Source of the DNA: DATKDP01 sp035546335
GTDB taxonomy: Bacteria > Acidobacteriota > Thermoanaerobaculia > Gp7-AA8
Direction: 5' to 3'
Length of the DNA: 43,354 nucleotides
Assembly (NCBI GenBank): GCA_035546335.1
Contig: DATKDP010000137.1
Location: 1-43,354, forward strand
The position numbers and the translations under genes are program-made. A model generated the notes under the pieces. It saw only the letters and a program-made list of their open reading frames with translations. It was not told the origin of the DNA and searched no databases. Positions within the stretch are counted from its first letter, which is position 1. Every line of letters begins with the position of its first letter. Below are positions 1-8,050 of the stretch, in pieces.

Positions 1-235
1 CGATCTTCGGCCCGGTGACTGACGACACAGCGAACTACCCGCAACACTCTCCCCTGCGCCATGTGGCCGGAGATTCCGCAAAGGCCACCTTCGAGTTTGT
101 ACCCATGGTTCACCACCTCGTCCGTCACCAGGCCGAAGATCGGAATCTTCGGCCACGTGCGCGATCGTCCCCATGGCTCACGGCTTCGCCCGTCATAAGG
201 CCGAAGATCGGAATCGGAATCTTCGGCCACTTGCC
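1..235. repeat. cluster of GGCCGAAG...CTTCGGCC palindromes (family A)
   Basis: This stretch holds no convincing gene. It carries a partial palindrome arm at 1-15, a full hairpin at 131-154 (GGCCGAAGATCGGAATCTTC followed by GGCC) and an expanded version at 199-230 whose centre has a duplicated GGAATC. The spacers between them are also alike (CCCATGG.TCAC and CGTC..TCA). The same hairpin recurs at 7875-7901 and twice at 39162-39293, so it is a dispersed REP-like family. The last hairpin ends just past the stop codon of the minus-strand gene at 236, where it could act as a transcription terminator or mRNA end stabiliser. Confidence 0.8.
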
Positions 236-1978
236 TCAGAACGACAGCAACAGCGCCTTCACACTCGGCGCCGGGCAGTCGACCTGCCGGCGCTCGAGCC
301 ATTCGGCGGCGGCCTCATGACCGGTCAGCGGAATGAAGTCGTCGCTGATGAAGAGGTAGGCGAAGAGAGAACCACCCCAGGGGTAGTGCTGCGGCTCGAA
401 TCGAGCATCGCGGATGCCGACTCCATCGGGCCCCACAGCAAGCCCTCCGAGCGCCGAGTTCCCCGTCACGTCGCGACGTCCGAAGCGGTGTCGCAACGCA
501 GGGCCGAAATCGAGGTTGAACAGTGGCCCCGGATGTTCCGTGAAGCAGGTCTGATCGAGAAGCACGACGGAGCCCGCAGGCGGAACGGGAAGATGCGCCC
601 GCACGCCTGCGATCATCTGCTCCTGCCGCATTCCGCTGGCGATCCAGAAGGCGGCAATCGATCCACTGACGATGAACGCCGCCGCGGCGATCACGCCGAT
701 GATCGCAGCGAAGGCCAGCCGGCCGAACGATCCGAGCCATCGGCAGCCAAATCCCACGATACCGGCGATGAAGAGGGCGACACCGGCCGTCGATGCGACT
801 GCCGTTCGGTTCATGTCGCCGGCCGTCACCGGCGGGAGGTAGCCGACCGGCAGAAACACGGCGTATCCAAGCGCGAAGACGGCGAGACCCGCTAACGCAA
901 CCTTCGACCATGAGCCGCGGGACAGGAGCGGCCTCGACCCTGCTCCGTCGCCGCGGGTGATTACGAAAAGAGCGATCGAGATCCCGAGAAGGATCACGAC
1001 CGCGAGCGCGCCGAGAAGACGATTCTCCTGAAGAGCAGTCTGGTCACCGAGGAGCCGAAGTGCCAGCATCGGAAGCTCCACTCCCAGATCGATCAGCGAG
1101 GCCTCGAGGACATCCCACCCCTGTGACAGATACCGGGCCGACAGGAGCGACGAGGCGAAGCTGTGATCCTCGGCAACTCGGACCGTCACCGCGGCTTTGA
1201 TCAGCGCCACTGAAACGGCCGTGGCCGGAAAGAGAACGAGCGGCCCGACCCATCGCCGGCGCTCTCCGAGTCTCCATGCCAGCGCACCGCTCACCAGCGC
1301 CAGCGAAAGCACGGGCTCGTACGAGAGGCCGCTGGCGACGACGGCGATGATCGCTGCCACACTCCACGCCGATCGTCGCGCCGCGCCGGCTCGCACGGCG
1401 GCCACCAGGCTCCAGGAAGCGAAAAAAAAGAACAGCATGCTCAGATTGGCTTGCGCGGCGGCAAACCAGAGACGTGTGGTGGAGCAGTGTGGAAGGAGCG
1501 CATAGAGGATCGGCACGCTCACGGCGAGGGCTCTGGGAAGGGCGAGCGCCCGGAGGAAGAGGTAGAAGAAAGCGAGCGCGCCGTAGAGCACCAGTCCGTT
1601 CGTCAGATGAAAGGCCGGAGGCGCTTCGCCGAAGAGAAAATACTGCAGCGCCGTGTAGAAGAGGTGCAGGGGGCGCATTCGGGCATGCGGCTGCAGATGG
1701 AACAGATGGGAGGTGAGGCCGGTGAGCGACTGGTCGGGCGCGGTGCTCAACTGCTCCATGAAGAGCCAGTCGTCGCTGTAGAGGCCGAGCAGCGGTGCGA
1801 ATGGAACGAAGGAGACGGCGAAGACCGCCAGGATCAGCAGCAGATCGAGCAGGGCCTGCATCTGCGGCCACGCCGCGGACTCGCTCCGCAGCGGCGGCGT
1901 TTCCACCCGATCCTCGGCGGGCCGCGGCGAGGGCGGCGCGAGGACGGAATCGTCCGAGTTGTCCATCTGACGACGCAT
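236..1978 (-). CDS. GT-C type polytopic membrane glycosyltransferase-like protein
   Basis: A protein of 580 residues with a proline-rich, charged N-terminus of about 40 residues, then roughly ten or more hydrophobic segments between residues 43 and 455, and a soluble C-terminal domain of about 125 residues. An Asp-Asp pair (residues 69-70, in YSDDW) follows the first membrane segment. That is where GT-C enzymes of the GT39/PMT kind keep the acidic residue that binds the lipid-phosphate sugar donor. The likely role is transfer of a sugar from a polyprenyl-phosphate carrier to a glycan or protein on the outer face of the membrane. The acceptor cannot be told. ATG at 1978 is used; ATG at 1966 is an alternative. 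It is divergent from the operon starting at 2070 and shares a 91-bp intergenic region with it. Confidence 0.8.
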   Translation of the reverse strand: MRRQMDNSDDSVLAPPSPRPAEDRVETPPLRSESAAWPQMQALLDLLLILAVFAVSFVPFAPLLGLYSDDWLFMEQLSTAPDQSLTGLTSHLFHLQPHARMRPLHLFYTALQYFLFGEAPPAFHLTNGLVLYGALAFFYLFLRALALPRALAVSVPILYALLPHCSTTRLWFAAAQANLSMLFFFFASWSLVAAVRAGAARRSAWSVAAIIAVVASGLSYEPVLSLALVSGALAWRLGERRRWVGPLVLFPATAVSVALIKAAVTVRVAEDHSFASSLLSARYLSQGWDVLEASLIDLGVELPMLALRLLGDQTALQENRLLGALAVVILLGISIALFVITRGDGAGSRPLLSRGSWSKVALAGLAVFALGYAVFLPVGYLPPVTAGDMNRTAVASTAGVALFIAGIVGFGCRWLGSFGRLAFAAIIGVIAAAAFIVSGSIAAFWIASGMRQEQMIAGVRAHLPVPPAGSVVLLDQTCFTEHPGPLFNLDFGPALRHRFGRRDVTGNSALGGLAVGPDGVGIRDARFEPQHYPWGGSLFAYLFISDDFIPLTGHEAAAEWLERRQVDCPAPSVKALLLSF

Positions 1979-2016
1979 GATACCGCGCAGTCCGGCCCGG
2001 AACCTGGTGCGAATCG

Positions 2017-2027
2017 TATGCTAGAAT
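2017..2027 (+). promoter_or_regulatory. putative -10 region in the divergent 1979-2069 spacer
   Basis: TATGCTAGAAT contains two overlapping -10-like hexamers (TATGCT and TAGAAT) on the plus strand, about 42 nt before the GTG at 2070. Its complement reads ATTCTAGCATA, so it could also serve the minus-strand gene at 1978. No convincing -35 is seen at the usual distance. Confidence 0.35.
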
Positions 2028-2069
2028 CCTGTTCGAGAGACCCGCCGTCGGTCCCCCAAACTCGCCAAA

Positions 2070-2843
2070 GTGACACTGATTCCGTCGACGCAATCAGAGA
2101 ATCAAGAGATCGGACGCGCTGCGATATCGCCCGCGGGATGGCCGCTGCGACACTTCACCGTCGACGGGCTCGTCTCGCTGCTCACCCCCGCGGCACCACG
2201 ATTGATCGAGATCAGCAAGGATTTCATCCGCGACGGCGTGTCGCTGAAGGCGCTGGCGCGAGCACTTCCCTCGATCCGAGGCGCGTCGGAGGCGGAATTG
2301 TGTTTCGCGGGCACGACCGACCTGACCGGCTGCGGCGGGTTTTCGTGGCAGAGATATCGAGGGTACCTCGCGGTGCAGATCGCGCAGGCGCGATTCCTCG
2401 AATGCTCGATGTTCCGTTTTCTTCTGGGGAAACCGTCGCCCGCCGTCGAAATCGCTTCGGTGATCGCGCGAGTCGAAGACTTCTGTCGCGATCTCGCGCC
2501 CCTCGGTGCGTGCATCGAGATTCATGCGGAGATGGAGAGCGATCCCGCGGTCCTCAGGGAGTTGATGCGCAGCACGCCGGTCGCGATCGTCGCCGATCTG
2601 GCGAACATGAGAGAGATGGGGCTGGGCATCGATCAGTTGCTGGAGATCGTCCCACTCGAACGGATCGCCTACGTTCACCAGCGCAATCTGCCGGGTGTCT
2701 GGATCGAGCACGGCGCAACGCTCGACGACGAGTCGCGATGGCACGAGCTGCTTCCGGAGGGCGCGTTCCTCTGGGAGCCTGCCACGATCGATGATCCGAA
2801 GAGAATCGAGGTGCTGTTCCGTGAGTATCGAACGACTCATTGA
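2070..2843 (+). CDS. TIM-barrel sugar-phosphate isomerase/epimerase-like protein
   Basis: A soluble protein of 257 residues. The alternation of short strands with charged helices, an EIHAE strand near residue 150 and an IVADLAN strand near 172 followed by IAYVHQR near 204 fit the xylose-isomerase-like (AP endonuclease 2) barrel. In that fold Glu, Asp and His residues at strand ends bind a metal. It would be expected to isomerise or epimerise a sugar or related polyol. The substrate is unknown and the family call is by pattern only. The GTG start at 2070 has no clear ribosome binding site; it is taken because the protein pattern begins soon after and the next gene is coupled. It is the first gene of the operon 2070-7858 and overlaps the next by 23 bp. 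Confidence 0.6.
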   Translation: MTLIPSTQSENQEIGRAAISPAGWPLRHFTVDGLVSLLTPAAPRLIEISKDFIRDGVSLKALARALPSIRGASEAELCFAGTTDLTGCGGFSWQRYRGYLAVQIAQARFLECSMFRFLLGKPSPAVEIASVIARVEDFCRDLAPLGACIEIHAEMESDPAVLRELMRSTPVAIVADLANMREMGLGIDQLLEIVPLERIAYVHQRNLPGVWIEHGATLDDESRWHELLPEGAFLWEPATIDDPKRIEVLFREYRTTH

Positions 2844-4344
2844 GAGCATCGGATTGTCCGCTGCGGAGCTGAAGCGATACCTCCTCGCCGAGATCGACGA
2901 GTTTCTCGAGGCGGAGAGCCCCGAAGAGAAGGAGGAAGAGCTCGGCGACGTTCTCTTCGCCCTCATGTCGATGGCCTGGGCCCACTCCGGCCGGCATTAC
3001 CCACTTCGCGTCGAGGCGTTCGAGCCGAAAGTCAGGCAGCGACTGCGCCGCTACGGCACCCTGACCCGGAGGCCGAAGAAGTTCCTGCACGATCGAATCC
3101 CCGAGCTGAAGTTCGGCGTGCTCCACTTCGCCTTCGGAAACTTCGCGGGACCGTGGTCGGAGTTCGATGCACTGCGGAACGGAACCGTCGCTGAGATCCA
3201 GCTGCTGACCGAGGCTCCCTTCGGCCGGGACGCCGAACCGACCAATCACTGCATCGTCACCTTCGACGAAAACGATGCGATCGAATACCAGATCATCGGA
3301 GCCGCCCCCGACGTCGGAGGCGGAAACACGGTTCTCTGCCGGATTCCCGATTTCATCTTCCGCTGCGCGAAAGAGCGGTTGACGTTCGACGAGCTCGCCG
3401 GGTACCTCTCGCTCCAGGTGCTCGCGGCGATCGAGGGGCTCGCCCTCGCGCCCGGAGCCGTCGCGCACTTCCATAGTTGGGAGAGCGGCGTTCTCGCCGC
3501 CTCGGAGGAGTTTCGTTCGCACATCGGTTCATTCGAAACGATTTTCTCTCCCTATCTGACCGTCGCACGCCTCGAGTCGTTCGTGAAAGGGGTGGGCAGC
3601 GACGGATGGACCATGACCCGCGAGGAGATGGCGATCGCGTCGGGCTATGAACGGGCGCTCTGTGCCAGATCGAAGCGCATCGTCGTCGAAAGCTCACTCG
3701 ATCGCGACTTCTACGGGCAATGGGATCAGGCCGGCAGGCTCGAGCCACGATCGTTCGCCGGCGAAGGGCGCGTATCCTTCCCTTCAGCGCCAAGCGACGA
3801 GCGAAGACTCCATTTCGTCGCCGGCGGGCGGCCGGTGCGTGAAAAGGGATTCGTGGAAGTCTGCAGACAGTTCGCCTCCGTCCGCGAATGGGCGGCGGCG
3901 CGCGGCATCGAAGTCTCCCTGTCGATCCTCTGTCGCGAGCGCCGGACCGAGAAGGGATCGCAATACATCGAAGAGATCGAGCGTGCCGTGCTCGAATGCG
4001 GCCTGAGCGACCACGTGACGATCGAGCAGAAAACATCGCTCGATGCGCTAAAGCGGCGCGTCGCCTCGTCCGCAGCACTGATCATGCCTTCTCTCTATGA
4101 TTCGTTCGGTCTGATGGCGACCTATGCCGTCGAAACGAGAAGGCCCGCCTTCGTTTCCCGGCATGCGGGAGTCTCGGAGTGTATTGCATCCCCCGAGTTC
4201 GTGTTCGATCCTCTGATCGAGGGAAGCCTCGCCGCTGCGATCGCCGCATGGTACGAAAAGCGGCCGGTGTTCCGGTTCGAGTCTCCCTTTCCTTCGTATC
4301 GCGACCTCTACGTGACCGCCGAAGGAGAGCGATCATGGGAATAG
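2821..4344 (+). CDS. MazG-like domain fused to a GT4 glycosyltransferase
   Basis: A two-part protein of 507 residues. Residues 1-78 form an all-helical MazG-type nucleotide pyrophosphohydrolase domain with acidic metal ligands in the family's order: E24 and E27 (AEIDEF), then E40 and D43 (EELGDVLFAL). From about residue 90 to the end it is a GT-B enzyme of the GT4/GT5 kind. HFHSWESG near 216 matches the glycogen-synthase HxHDW region, VREKGF near 340 opens the second lobe, and LYDSFGLMATYAVETRRPAF near 421 is the nucleotide-sugar binding segment. The glycosyltransferase probably transfers a sugar from a nucleotide donor. The MazG part may hydrolyse an NTP or NDP-sugar. GTG at 2821 is used; this fusion is unfamiliar to me. 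Confidence 0.75.
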   Translation: MSIERLIESIGLSAAELKRYLLAEIDEFLEAESPEEKEEELGDVLFALMSMAWAHSGRHYPLRVEAFEPKVRQRLRRYGTLTRRPKKFLHDRIPELKFGVLHFAFGNFAGPWSEFDALRNGTVAEIQLLTEAPFGRDAEPTNHCIVTFDENDAIEYQIIGAAPDVGGGNTVLCRIPDFIFRCAKERLTFDELAGYLSLQVLAAIEGLALAPGAVAHFHSWESGVLAASEEFRSHIGSFETIFSPYLTVARLESFVKGVGSDGWTMTREEMAIASGYERALCARSKRIVVESSLDRDFYGQWDQAGRLEPRSFAGEGRVSFPSAPSDERRLHFVAGGRPVREKGFVEVCRQFASVREWAAARGIEVSLSILCRERRTEKGSQYIEEIERAVLECGLSDHVTIEQKTSLDALKRRVASSAALIMPSLYDSFGLMATYAVETRRPAFVSRHAGVSECIASPEFVFDPLIEGSLAAAIAAWYEKRPVFRFESPFPSYRDLYVTAEGERSWE

Positions 4345-5468
4345 GGGGCGATCTCATCGGAGACCTCGAGCAGTTGCTGGTGGCGAGGACTCTGCAGCGC
4401 AAGGGGCCGAAGGCACTCTTCCGGATGACGGGGGCCACCTCGCAATGCTGGCGGGCGGAGATGGAAGTTCAGTCGATGTATCAGGGCATGAGATGCCTTC
4501 TGCTTCCGTCGGCCACCATCGCCTCGTCGCTGCTGCTCGAGCTGCTGGGCCTCGAGCCCGGAAGAGAGATTCTGGTGACGCCTTTCGGCTGGGTTTCCAA
4601 CTGGTCGTGCATCCGTCGCGCACGCCTGGTGCCGCGCTTTCTTCCGCTCGATGATCGCCTGCAACTGAAAGCCGCCGACGTCGCCGAACGAATCACCGAA
4701 CGAACCGGCGCGGTGATCGTCACCCATCTGCTCGGACGCGGCCAGCAGGAGATCGAGGAGATTTCCCGCGTGTGCACCGCGCGCGGCATTCCCCTCTTCG
4801 AGGACATCGCACAATCGTTCGGTGTATCGGTCGGCAGACGCCGCGCGGGGAGTTTCGGAACGGCCGCCTGGTGCTCGATGAACCACAACAAGATTCTCAG
4901 CACCGGGGACGGCGGATTCGCTCTGGTGCGCGACGAGGCACTCTTCGGACGATTGAGCGCATGGCACGACCACGGGAACATCATGGAGAACGGCAAGCGC
5001 CGGCCTGCGACGGTTCTCGAGCCCGGTCTCTCGCTGCGAACCAGCGAAGTGGTCGCCGCCGTTCTGCGTGCGCAACTGGCGCGCTATCCCCTGGTGCGAG
5101 CCCGCATCCTGTCGTTCCATGAAGCGGTCGCGCGCGCCTGCGAGGGACTCGGACTCGAGCTCATCGAGGCCTGCGAAGGAGACGTCCCCTTCACCGTGCT
5201 GTTCAGACGGACGCCGGAGATGCGTTATCCTTCGCTGCTCGACGGCGGGTGGCATGTCGCCTCCAACGTGCCATGGCTCGCGGACGAGCTCGCGAATGCG
5301 TCGAAGAGCGATGCCGCGCTGGAGACGACGATCGAGAGGCTGCGTTCGACCGCTGCGGTGGGCACGGGGTTCGTCGACTCGTATCATGGGATCGACATCG
5401 GCTTGAGAATCACCGATTCCATCGCGGGAGTGCCGCGGCTGGTCGAGGAACTGGAGAAACGGATATGA
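4335..5468 (+). CDS. DegT/DnrJ/EryC1-family PLP aminotransferase
   Basis: A protein of 377 residues with the fold-type I PLP pattern of sugar aminotransferases. VTPFGWVSNW near residue 81 matches the family's segment that follows the PLP-phosphate loop. FEDIAQSFG at 155-163 supplies the Asp that pairs with the pyridine nitrogen. MNHNKILSTGDGG at 182-194 carries the Schiff-base lysine K186. Such enzymes usually aminate a keto-sugar nucleotide with glutamate as donor. The active site looks complete, so this is not one of the lysine-less dehydratase members. ATG at 4335 has GGAGAG at a good distance upstream and overlaps the previous gene by 10 bp. The stop overlaps the next start as ATGA. The product is probably an amino sugar used by the neighbouring glycosyltransferase. 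Confidence 0.85.
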   Translation: MGIGGDLIGDLEQLLVARTLQRKGPKALFRMTGATSQCWRAEMEVQSMYQGMRCLLLPSATIASSLLLELLGLEPGREILVTPFGWVSNWSCIRRARLVPRFLPLDDRLQLKAADVAERITERTGAVIVTHLLGRGQQEIEEISRVCTARGIPLFEDIAQSFGVSVGRRRAGSFGTAAWCSMNHNKILSTGDGGFALVRDEALFGRLSAWHDHGNIMENGKRRPATVLEPGLSLRTSEVVAAVLRAQLARYPLVRARILSFHEAVARACEGLGLELIEACEGDVPFTVLFRRTPEMRYPSLLDGGWHVASNVPWLADELANASKSDAALETTIERLRSTAAVGTGFVDSYHGIDIGLRITDSIAGVPRLVEELEKRI

Positions 5469-6010
5469 AGCTGTGCTTCATCGGGTCCGGAATCGAACGA
5501 GAGAAGAGCCGGCTGAACGGCATCGAGGTGCAGGCGATCGCCCAGGTCGTCGGCCGTCATTTCGATACGCTCGTCTTCGGAGGATCCAGCCTTGGGCTCA
5601 TGGAGGCATTCGCCAGAGCCTTCGCCGCAGGCGGCGGTCAGATCATCTCCGTCGTTCCGCGATGGCTCGAGCGGCAGGGCTTCGTCTATTCCGGTTGCGA
5701 TCCCCTCTTCTGCAATGATCTGGCCGAGCGCAAGAAGCTGATGTTCGACGAGACCGACGCCGTCCTCTGCTATCCCGGAGGCATCGGGACGTGGGACGAG
5801 CTCTTCGATCTGCTCGCACGGCGCGCCGTCGACTCCGAGCCTGCCTGTCCGCCGATCTATCTCTACAACTGGGAGAAGTACTACGCGCCGCTGCTGCTCC
5901 AGTTGGAGGTCGCCCTGGAGGTCGGACTCGTCCACCCCGAGACCGTGGCCATGCTGCATCCATTCGAATCGGCCGAAGCGCTCGCGGAGCTCCTCAGTCA
6001 TGGAGCCTGA
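5465..6010 (+). CDS. LOG-family phosphoribohydrolase (lysine-decarboxylase-like fold)
   Basis: A protein of 181 residues with the LOG signature PGGIGTWDE at 104-112, the nucleotide-binding FGGSSLGLMEAFA at 38-50 and a conserved basic pair ERKKLMF at 88-94. LOG enzymes cleave nucleoside 5'-monophosphates to free base and ribose 5-phosphate. Many old annotations call them lysine decarboxylases, which is incorrect. Free-standing LOG genes act on cytokinin or purine nucleotides. When placed in biosynthetic clusters they may process nucleotide intermediates. ATG at 5465 overlaps the DegT stop, and the end overlaps the next start by 11 bp, so it is translated as part of this operon. What a phosphoribohydrolase does in a glycan operon is unclear and is one of its odd features. 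Confidence 0.85.
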   Translation: MKLCFIGSGIEREKSRLNGIEVQAIAQVVGRHFDTLVFGGSSLGLMEAFARAFAAGGGQIISVVPRWLERQGFVYSGCDPLFCNDLAERKKLMFDETDAVLCYPGGIGTWDELFDLLARRAVDSEPACPPIYLYNWEKYYAPLLLQLEVALEVGLVHPETVAMLHPFESAEALAELLSHGA

Positions 6011-6887
6011 GACCGATCCGTTTCTGATCCCGCGCGATCCTGGAGAAGAGCGGGCGAACGAGGTCGTGCGCGAATTCCTGATCCGCGCCTCTCCCCCCGC
6101 TGCAATCTTCCGTCAGGGCGGAAGCGACGGCGGCTACGCCCTCGTCGTTCCGCGAATGCGCGGCGAACGCCTGCTCACCGTTCCCGGAGTCAACGAGGCC
6201 GACTTCCACTTTCACGGGAACAGCGGAACCACCAGTGCGCGCCTCGCCGATTTCATCGCCGGCGCCGTGCAGGAGTCCGGTGCCGACCATCTGAAACTTC
6301 CGCTGCTGACGAATCCGCAGGCGAGCCTGCTGGCCGCGCAGCTCTCGGAGCGACTCCCGGAGTGGCGGCTCTCGACAGCGCTTTCGGCGGTTTGCCCGAC
6401 GGCGGCCGGCGTCGCGACAGAGCCCGGCATCCTTCGAAAGGCGATCCTTCGCGCCGAACGCGAGGGATTGCTCGTCGAGGCTTCCTCTACATTCCCAGCC
6501 GAGGAGATCATCGCGCTCCATCGACAGCGCTGGGGAAACAATCGAGGCGACAGTTTCTTCGGAATGCTCCAGGCGCTCCTCTCCGGGGGACTGGCGGAGC
6601 TGGTGACGGCGCGGACGAGGGACGGCCGCCTCGCTGCCGCGCAGCTCGACATCCTCGGGACGAAGACGAGGCACTGCTACTATGTCGCCGCCGACATCGA
6701 ACAGGCATCGGGAGGAGGGACCGCCGTGCTCGGGATCCAGTGGCGGCGTTTCCTTCTCTCGTCCAGTGCCGTCTATTCGTTCGGCAGGGGAAGCGAGCGA
6801 TACAAGTATCAGTTCGCCACCTCATGCCGCGAGCTCTTCGAGATCCGAGGATTCTATGCTCCCCGCCCGCTGCTCGAGGAGGGATGA
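6000..6887 (+). CDS. GNAT/FemAB-like acyltransferase (CelD/BcsL, Acetyltransf_6 type)
   Basis: A soluble protein of 295 residues built like the double-GNAT acyltransferases grouped as Acetyltransf_6, a family that includes CelD/BcsL and is structurally related to FemAB. The clearest sign is the C-terminal segment SFGRGSERYKYQFATS near residues 260-275. The N-terminal half has a first GNAT-like fold without sequence landmarks. Members transfer an acyl or aminoacyl group to sugar or peptide amines, and in exopolysaccharide clusters they are taken as N-acyltransferases. Given the adjacent aminotransferase, a plausible acceptor is the amino sugar made by that enzyme. ATG at 6000 lies inside the end of the LOG gene. 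The stop overlaps the following ATG by 4 bp. Confidence 0.7.
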   Translation: MEPETDPFLIPRDPGEERANEVVREFLIRASPPAAIFRQGGSDGGYALVVPRMRGERLLTVPGVNEADFHFHGNSGTTSARLADFIAGAVQESGADHLKLPLLTNPQASLLAAQLSERLPEWRLSTALSAVCPTAAGVATEPGILRKAILRAEREGLLVEASSTFPAEEIIALHRQRWGNNRGDSFFGMLQALLSGGLAELVTARTRDGRLAAAQLDILGTKTRHCYYVAADIEQASGGGTAVLGIQWRRFLLSSSAVYSFGRGSERYKYQFATSCRELFEIRGFYAPRPLLEEG

Positions 6888-7858
6888 TGCGATCGTGGAT
6901 CAGGCGATTCCCCGAACGATTGCGTGCGCGCGCGAAGTCTCGCCTCGCCCTGGCCGGCGAGGACTGGCGCTATCAGAAGTTTCGTCTGTCGGAGTGGTTG
7001 AACGACTACCCGTCGGCCCGCGCCGAGTTCGAGAAAGCCCAGGGCTACCCTCTCGACCTCCGCAACCCGCGAAGCTTCAACGAGAAGCTGTGGTGGCGCA
7101 AGATTCACGATCACAACCCCCTCTTCCCTCTGATCGTCGACAAGTTCACGGCGCGCCGATTCGCTGTTCGGACCCTCGGGAAGGCCCGCGCCGCAGAGGT
7201 GTTGACTCCCCTCCTCTTTCATACGACCGATCCCGAGCGAATTCCCTTCGACCAGCTTCCGGAGGAGTGTGTCATCAAGGCGAGTCACGGCTGGGCGATG
7301 AACATCATCCTGCGAAAGGGACATGTCCGGACGCGCGACGACATCATCGACCAGTGCCGGCCGTGGATGGTGGCGCGTCATGCACTCGAGTTTCACGAGT
7401 GGGCGTACTCGAAGATCACGCCCCGCATCCTCGTCGAAAAGCTGCTCCAGGGGCCCGGTGGCGCGCCCCCTCAGGAATACAAGTTCCACATGTTCGGCGC
7501 CCGATGCGAGCTCATTCAGGTCCTCGATTCCGACACGTGGTACGAAGGAACGTTCGACCCCGGCGTGACACCCGCACTGAATTTCTACACGCCCGAATGG
7601 AAGAAGATCGAGATGACCTGGTTCTTTCCCGCTGGCCGGATGCAGCCTCCTCCTTCGAACCTCGGTGAGATGCTCGAGCTCGCGGAGCAGCTCTCCCGCC
7701 CCTTCGACTACATGCGCGTCGACTTGTACTCCGTCCCGGATGGAATCCGGCTCGGCGAGCTGACGCCCTACCACTCCAGCGGACTCGGACCCATCGTCCC
7801 GAGGGAAATCGACTTCGAGCTCGGGGCGAAATGGAAGCTGAAGCGGGGGTGGCGGTGA
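6884..7858 (+). CDS. TupA-like ATP-grasp ligase
   Basis: A protein of 324 residues resembling the TupA-like ATP-grasp family named after the teichuronopeptide gene of alkaliphilic Bacillus. Visible marks are PRSFNEKLWWRKI near residue 62, CVIKASHGWAMNIIL near 129, RILVEKLL near 180, the strand DYMRVDLY near 275 and GELTPYHSSGLGP near 289, which holds acidic ATP-Mg ligands. ATP-grasp enzymes join a carboxylate to an amine through an acyl phosphate, so the likely job is to attach an amino acid to a glycan or amino sugar. It is the last gene of the operon and overlaps the acyltransferase by 4 bp; ATG at 6884 is directly followed by a second ATG at 6887. A family A palindrome lies just past its end. 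Confidence 0.8.
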   Translation: MMRSWIRRFPERLRARAKSRLALAGEDWRYQKFRLSEWLNDYPSARAEFEKAQGYPLDLRNPRSFNEKLWWRKIHDHNPLFPLIVDKFTARRFAVRTLGKARAAEVLTPLLFHTTDPERIPFDQLPEECVIKASHGWAMNIILRKGHVRTRDDIIDQCRPWMVARHALEFHEWAYSKITPRILVEKLLQGPGGAPPQEYKFHMFGARCELIQVLDSDTWYEGTFDPGVTPALNFYTPEWKKIEMTWFFPAGRMQPPPSNLGEMLELAEQLSRPFDYMRVDLYSVPDGIRLGELTPYHSSGLGPIVPREIDFELGAKWKLKRGWR

Positions 7859-7874
7859 GCGTGGGGAGAAGAGT

Positions 7875-7901
7875 GGGCGAAGATTCCGATCTTCGGCCCG
7901 G
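7875..7901. repeat. family A palindrome downstream of the six-gene operon
   Basis: GGGCGAAGATTCCGATCTTC followed by GGCCCGG forms a hairpin with the same arms as the copies at 131-230 and 39162-39293. It starts 16 bp past the stop at 7858 and may end transcription of the operon. No run of T follows, so a Rho-independent terminator is not proven. Confidence 0.6.
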
Positions 7902-7940
7902 TGACGGACGACTGACGGGCCCCGTAGTACGTCGATCCTT

Positions 7941-8021
7941 CCCCTCTCCCCACGACGATCTCGGCTACGAAGCATCATGTGACCATGGGGAGAGGGGTCA
8001 GGGGTGAGGGGCCATGAGCGC
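7941..8021 (+). repeat. family B repeat, copy 1, direct
   Basis: About 80 bp beginning CCCCTCTCCCCACGACGATC and ending with CATGGGGAGAGGGG plus a tail GTCAGGGGTGAGGGGCCATG. The CCCCTCTCCCC and GGGGAGAGGGG ends are complementary and flank a centre of about 35 bp. It lies immediately upstream of the DUF559 gene. Copies follow at 8439, 8538 and 8624. Confidence 0.85.
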
Positions 8022-8037
8022 GCTGCGTTCACCGAGG

Positions 8038-8043
8038 TATGAT
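8038..8043 (+). promoter_or_regulatory. -10 box TATGAT for the DUF559 gene
   Basis: TATGAT ends exactly 7 nt before the GTG at 8051, so transcription would be expected to begin at or next to the start codon. This supports GTG 8051 as the start and a leaderless mRNA. The -35 region is weak (TGAGCG at 8015-8020, inside the repeat tail). Confidence 0.5.
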
Positions 8044-8050
8044 CCGATGA

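Noticed and set aside
1451..2794. Plus-strand frame of 447 codons spanning the divergent region
   Set aside because: It covers the promoter region and parts of two genes in the wrong frame; Arg-rich and without motifs.
2821..3060. Toxin-antitoxin role for the MazG-like part
   Set aside because: It is fused to a glycosyltransferase and there is no MazE or MazF-like gene nearby.
5465..6010. Lysine decarboxylase
   Set aside because: The PGGxGTxxE signature belongs to the LOG phosphoribohydrolase family; the decarboxylase name is a historical error.
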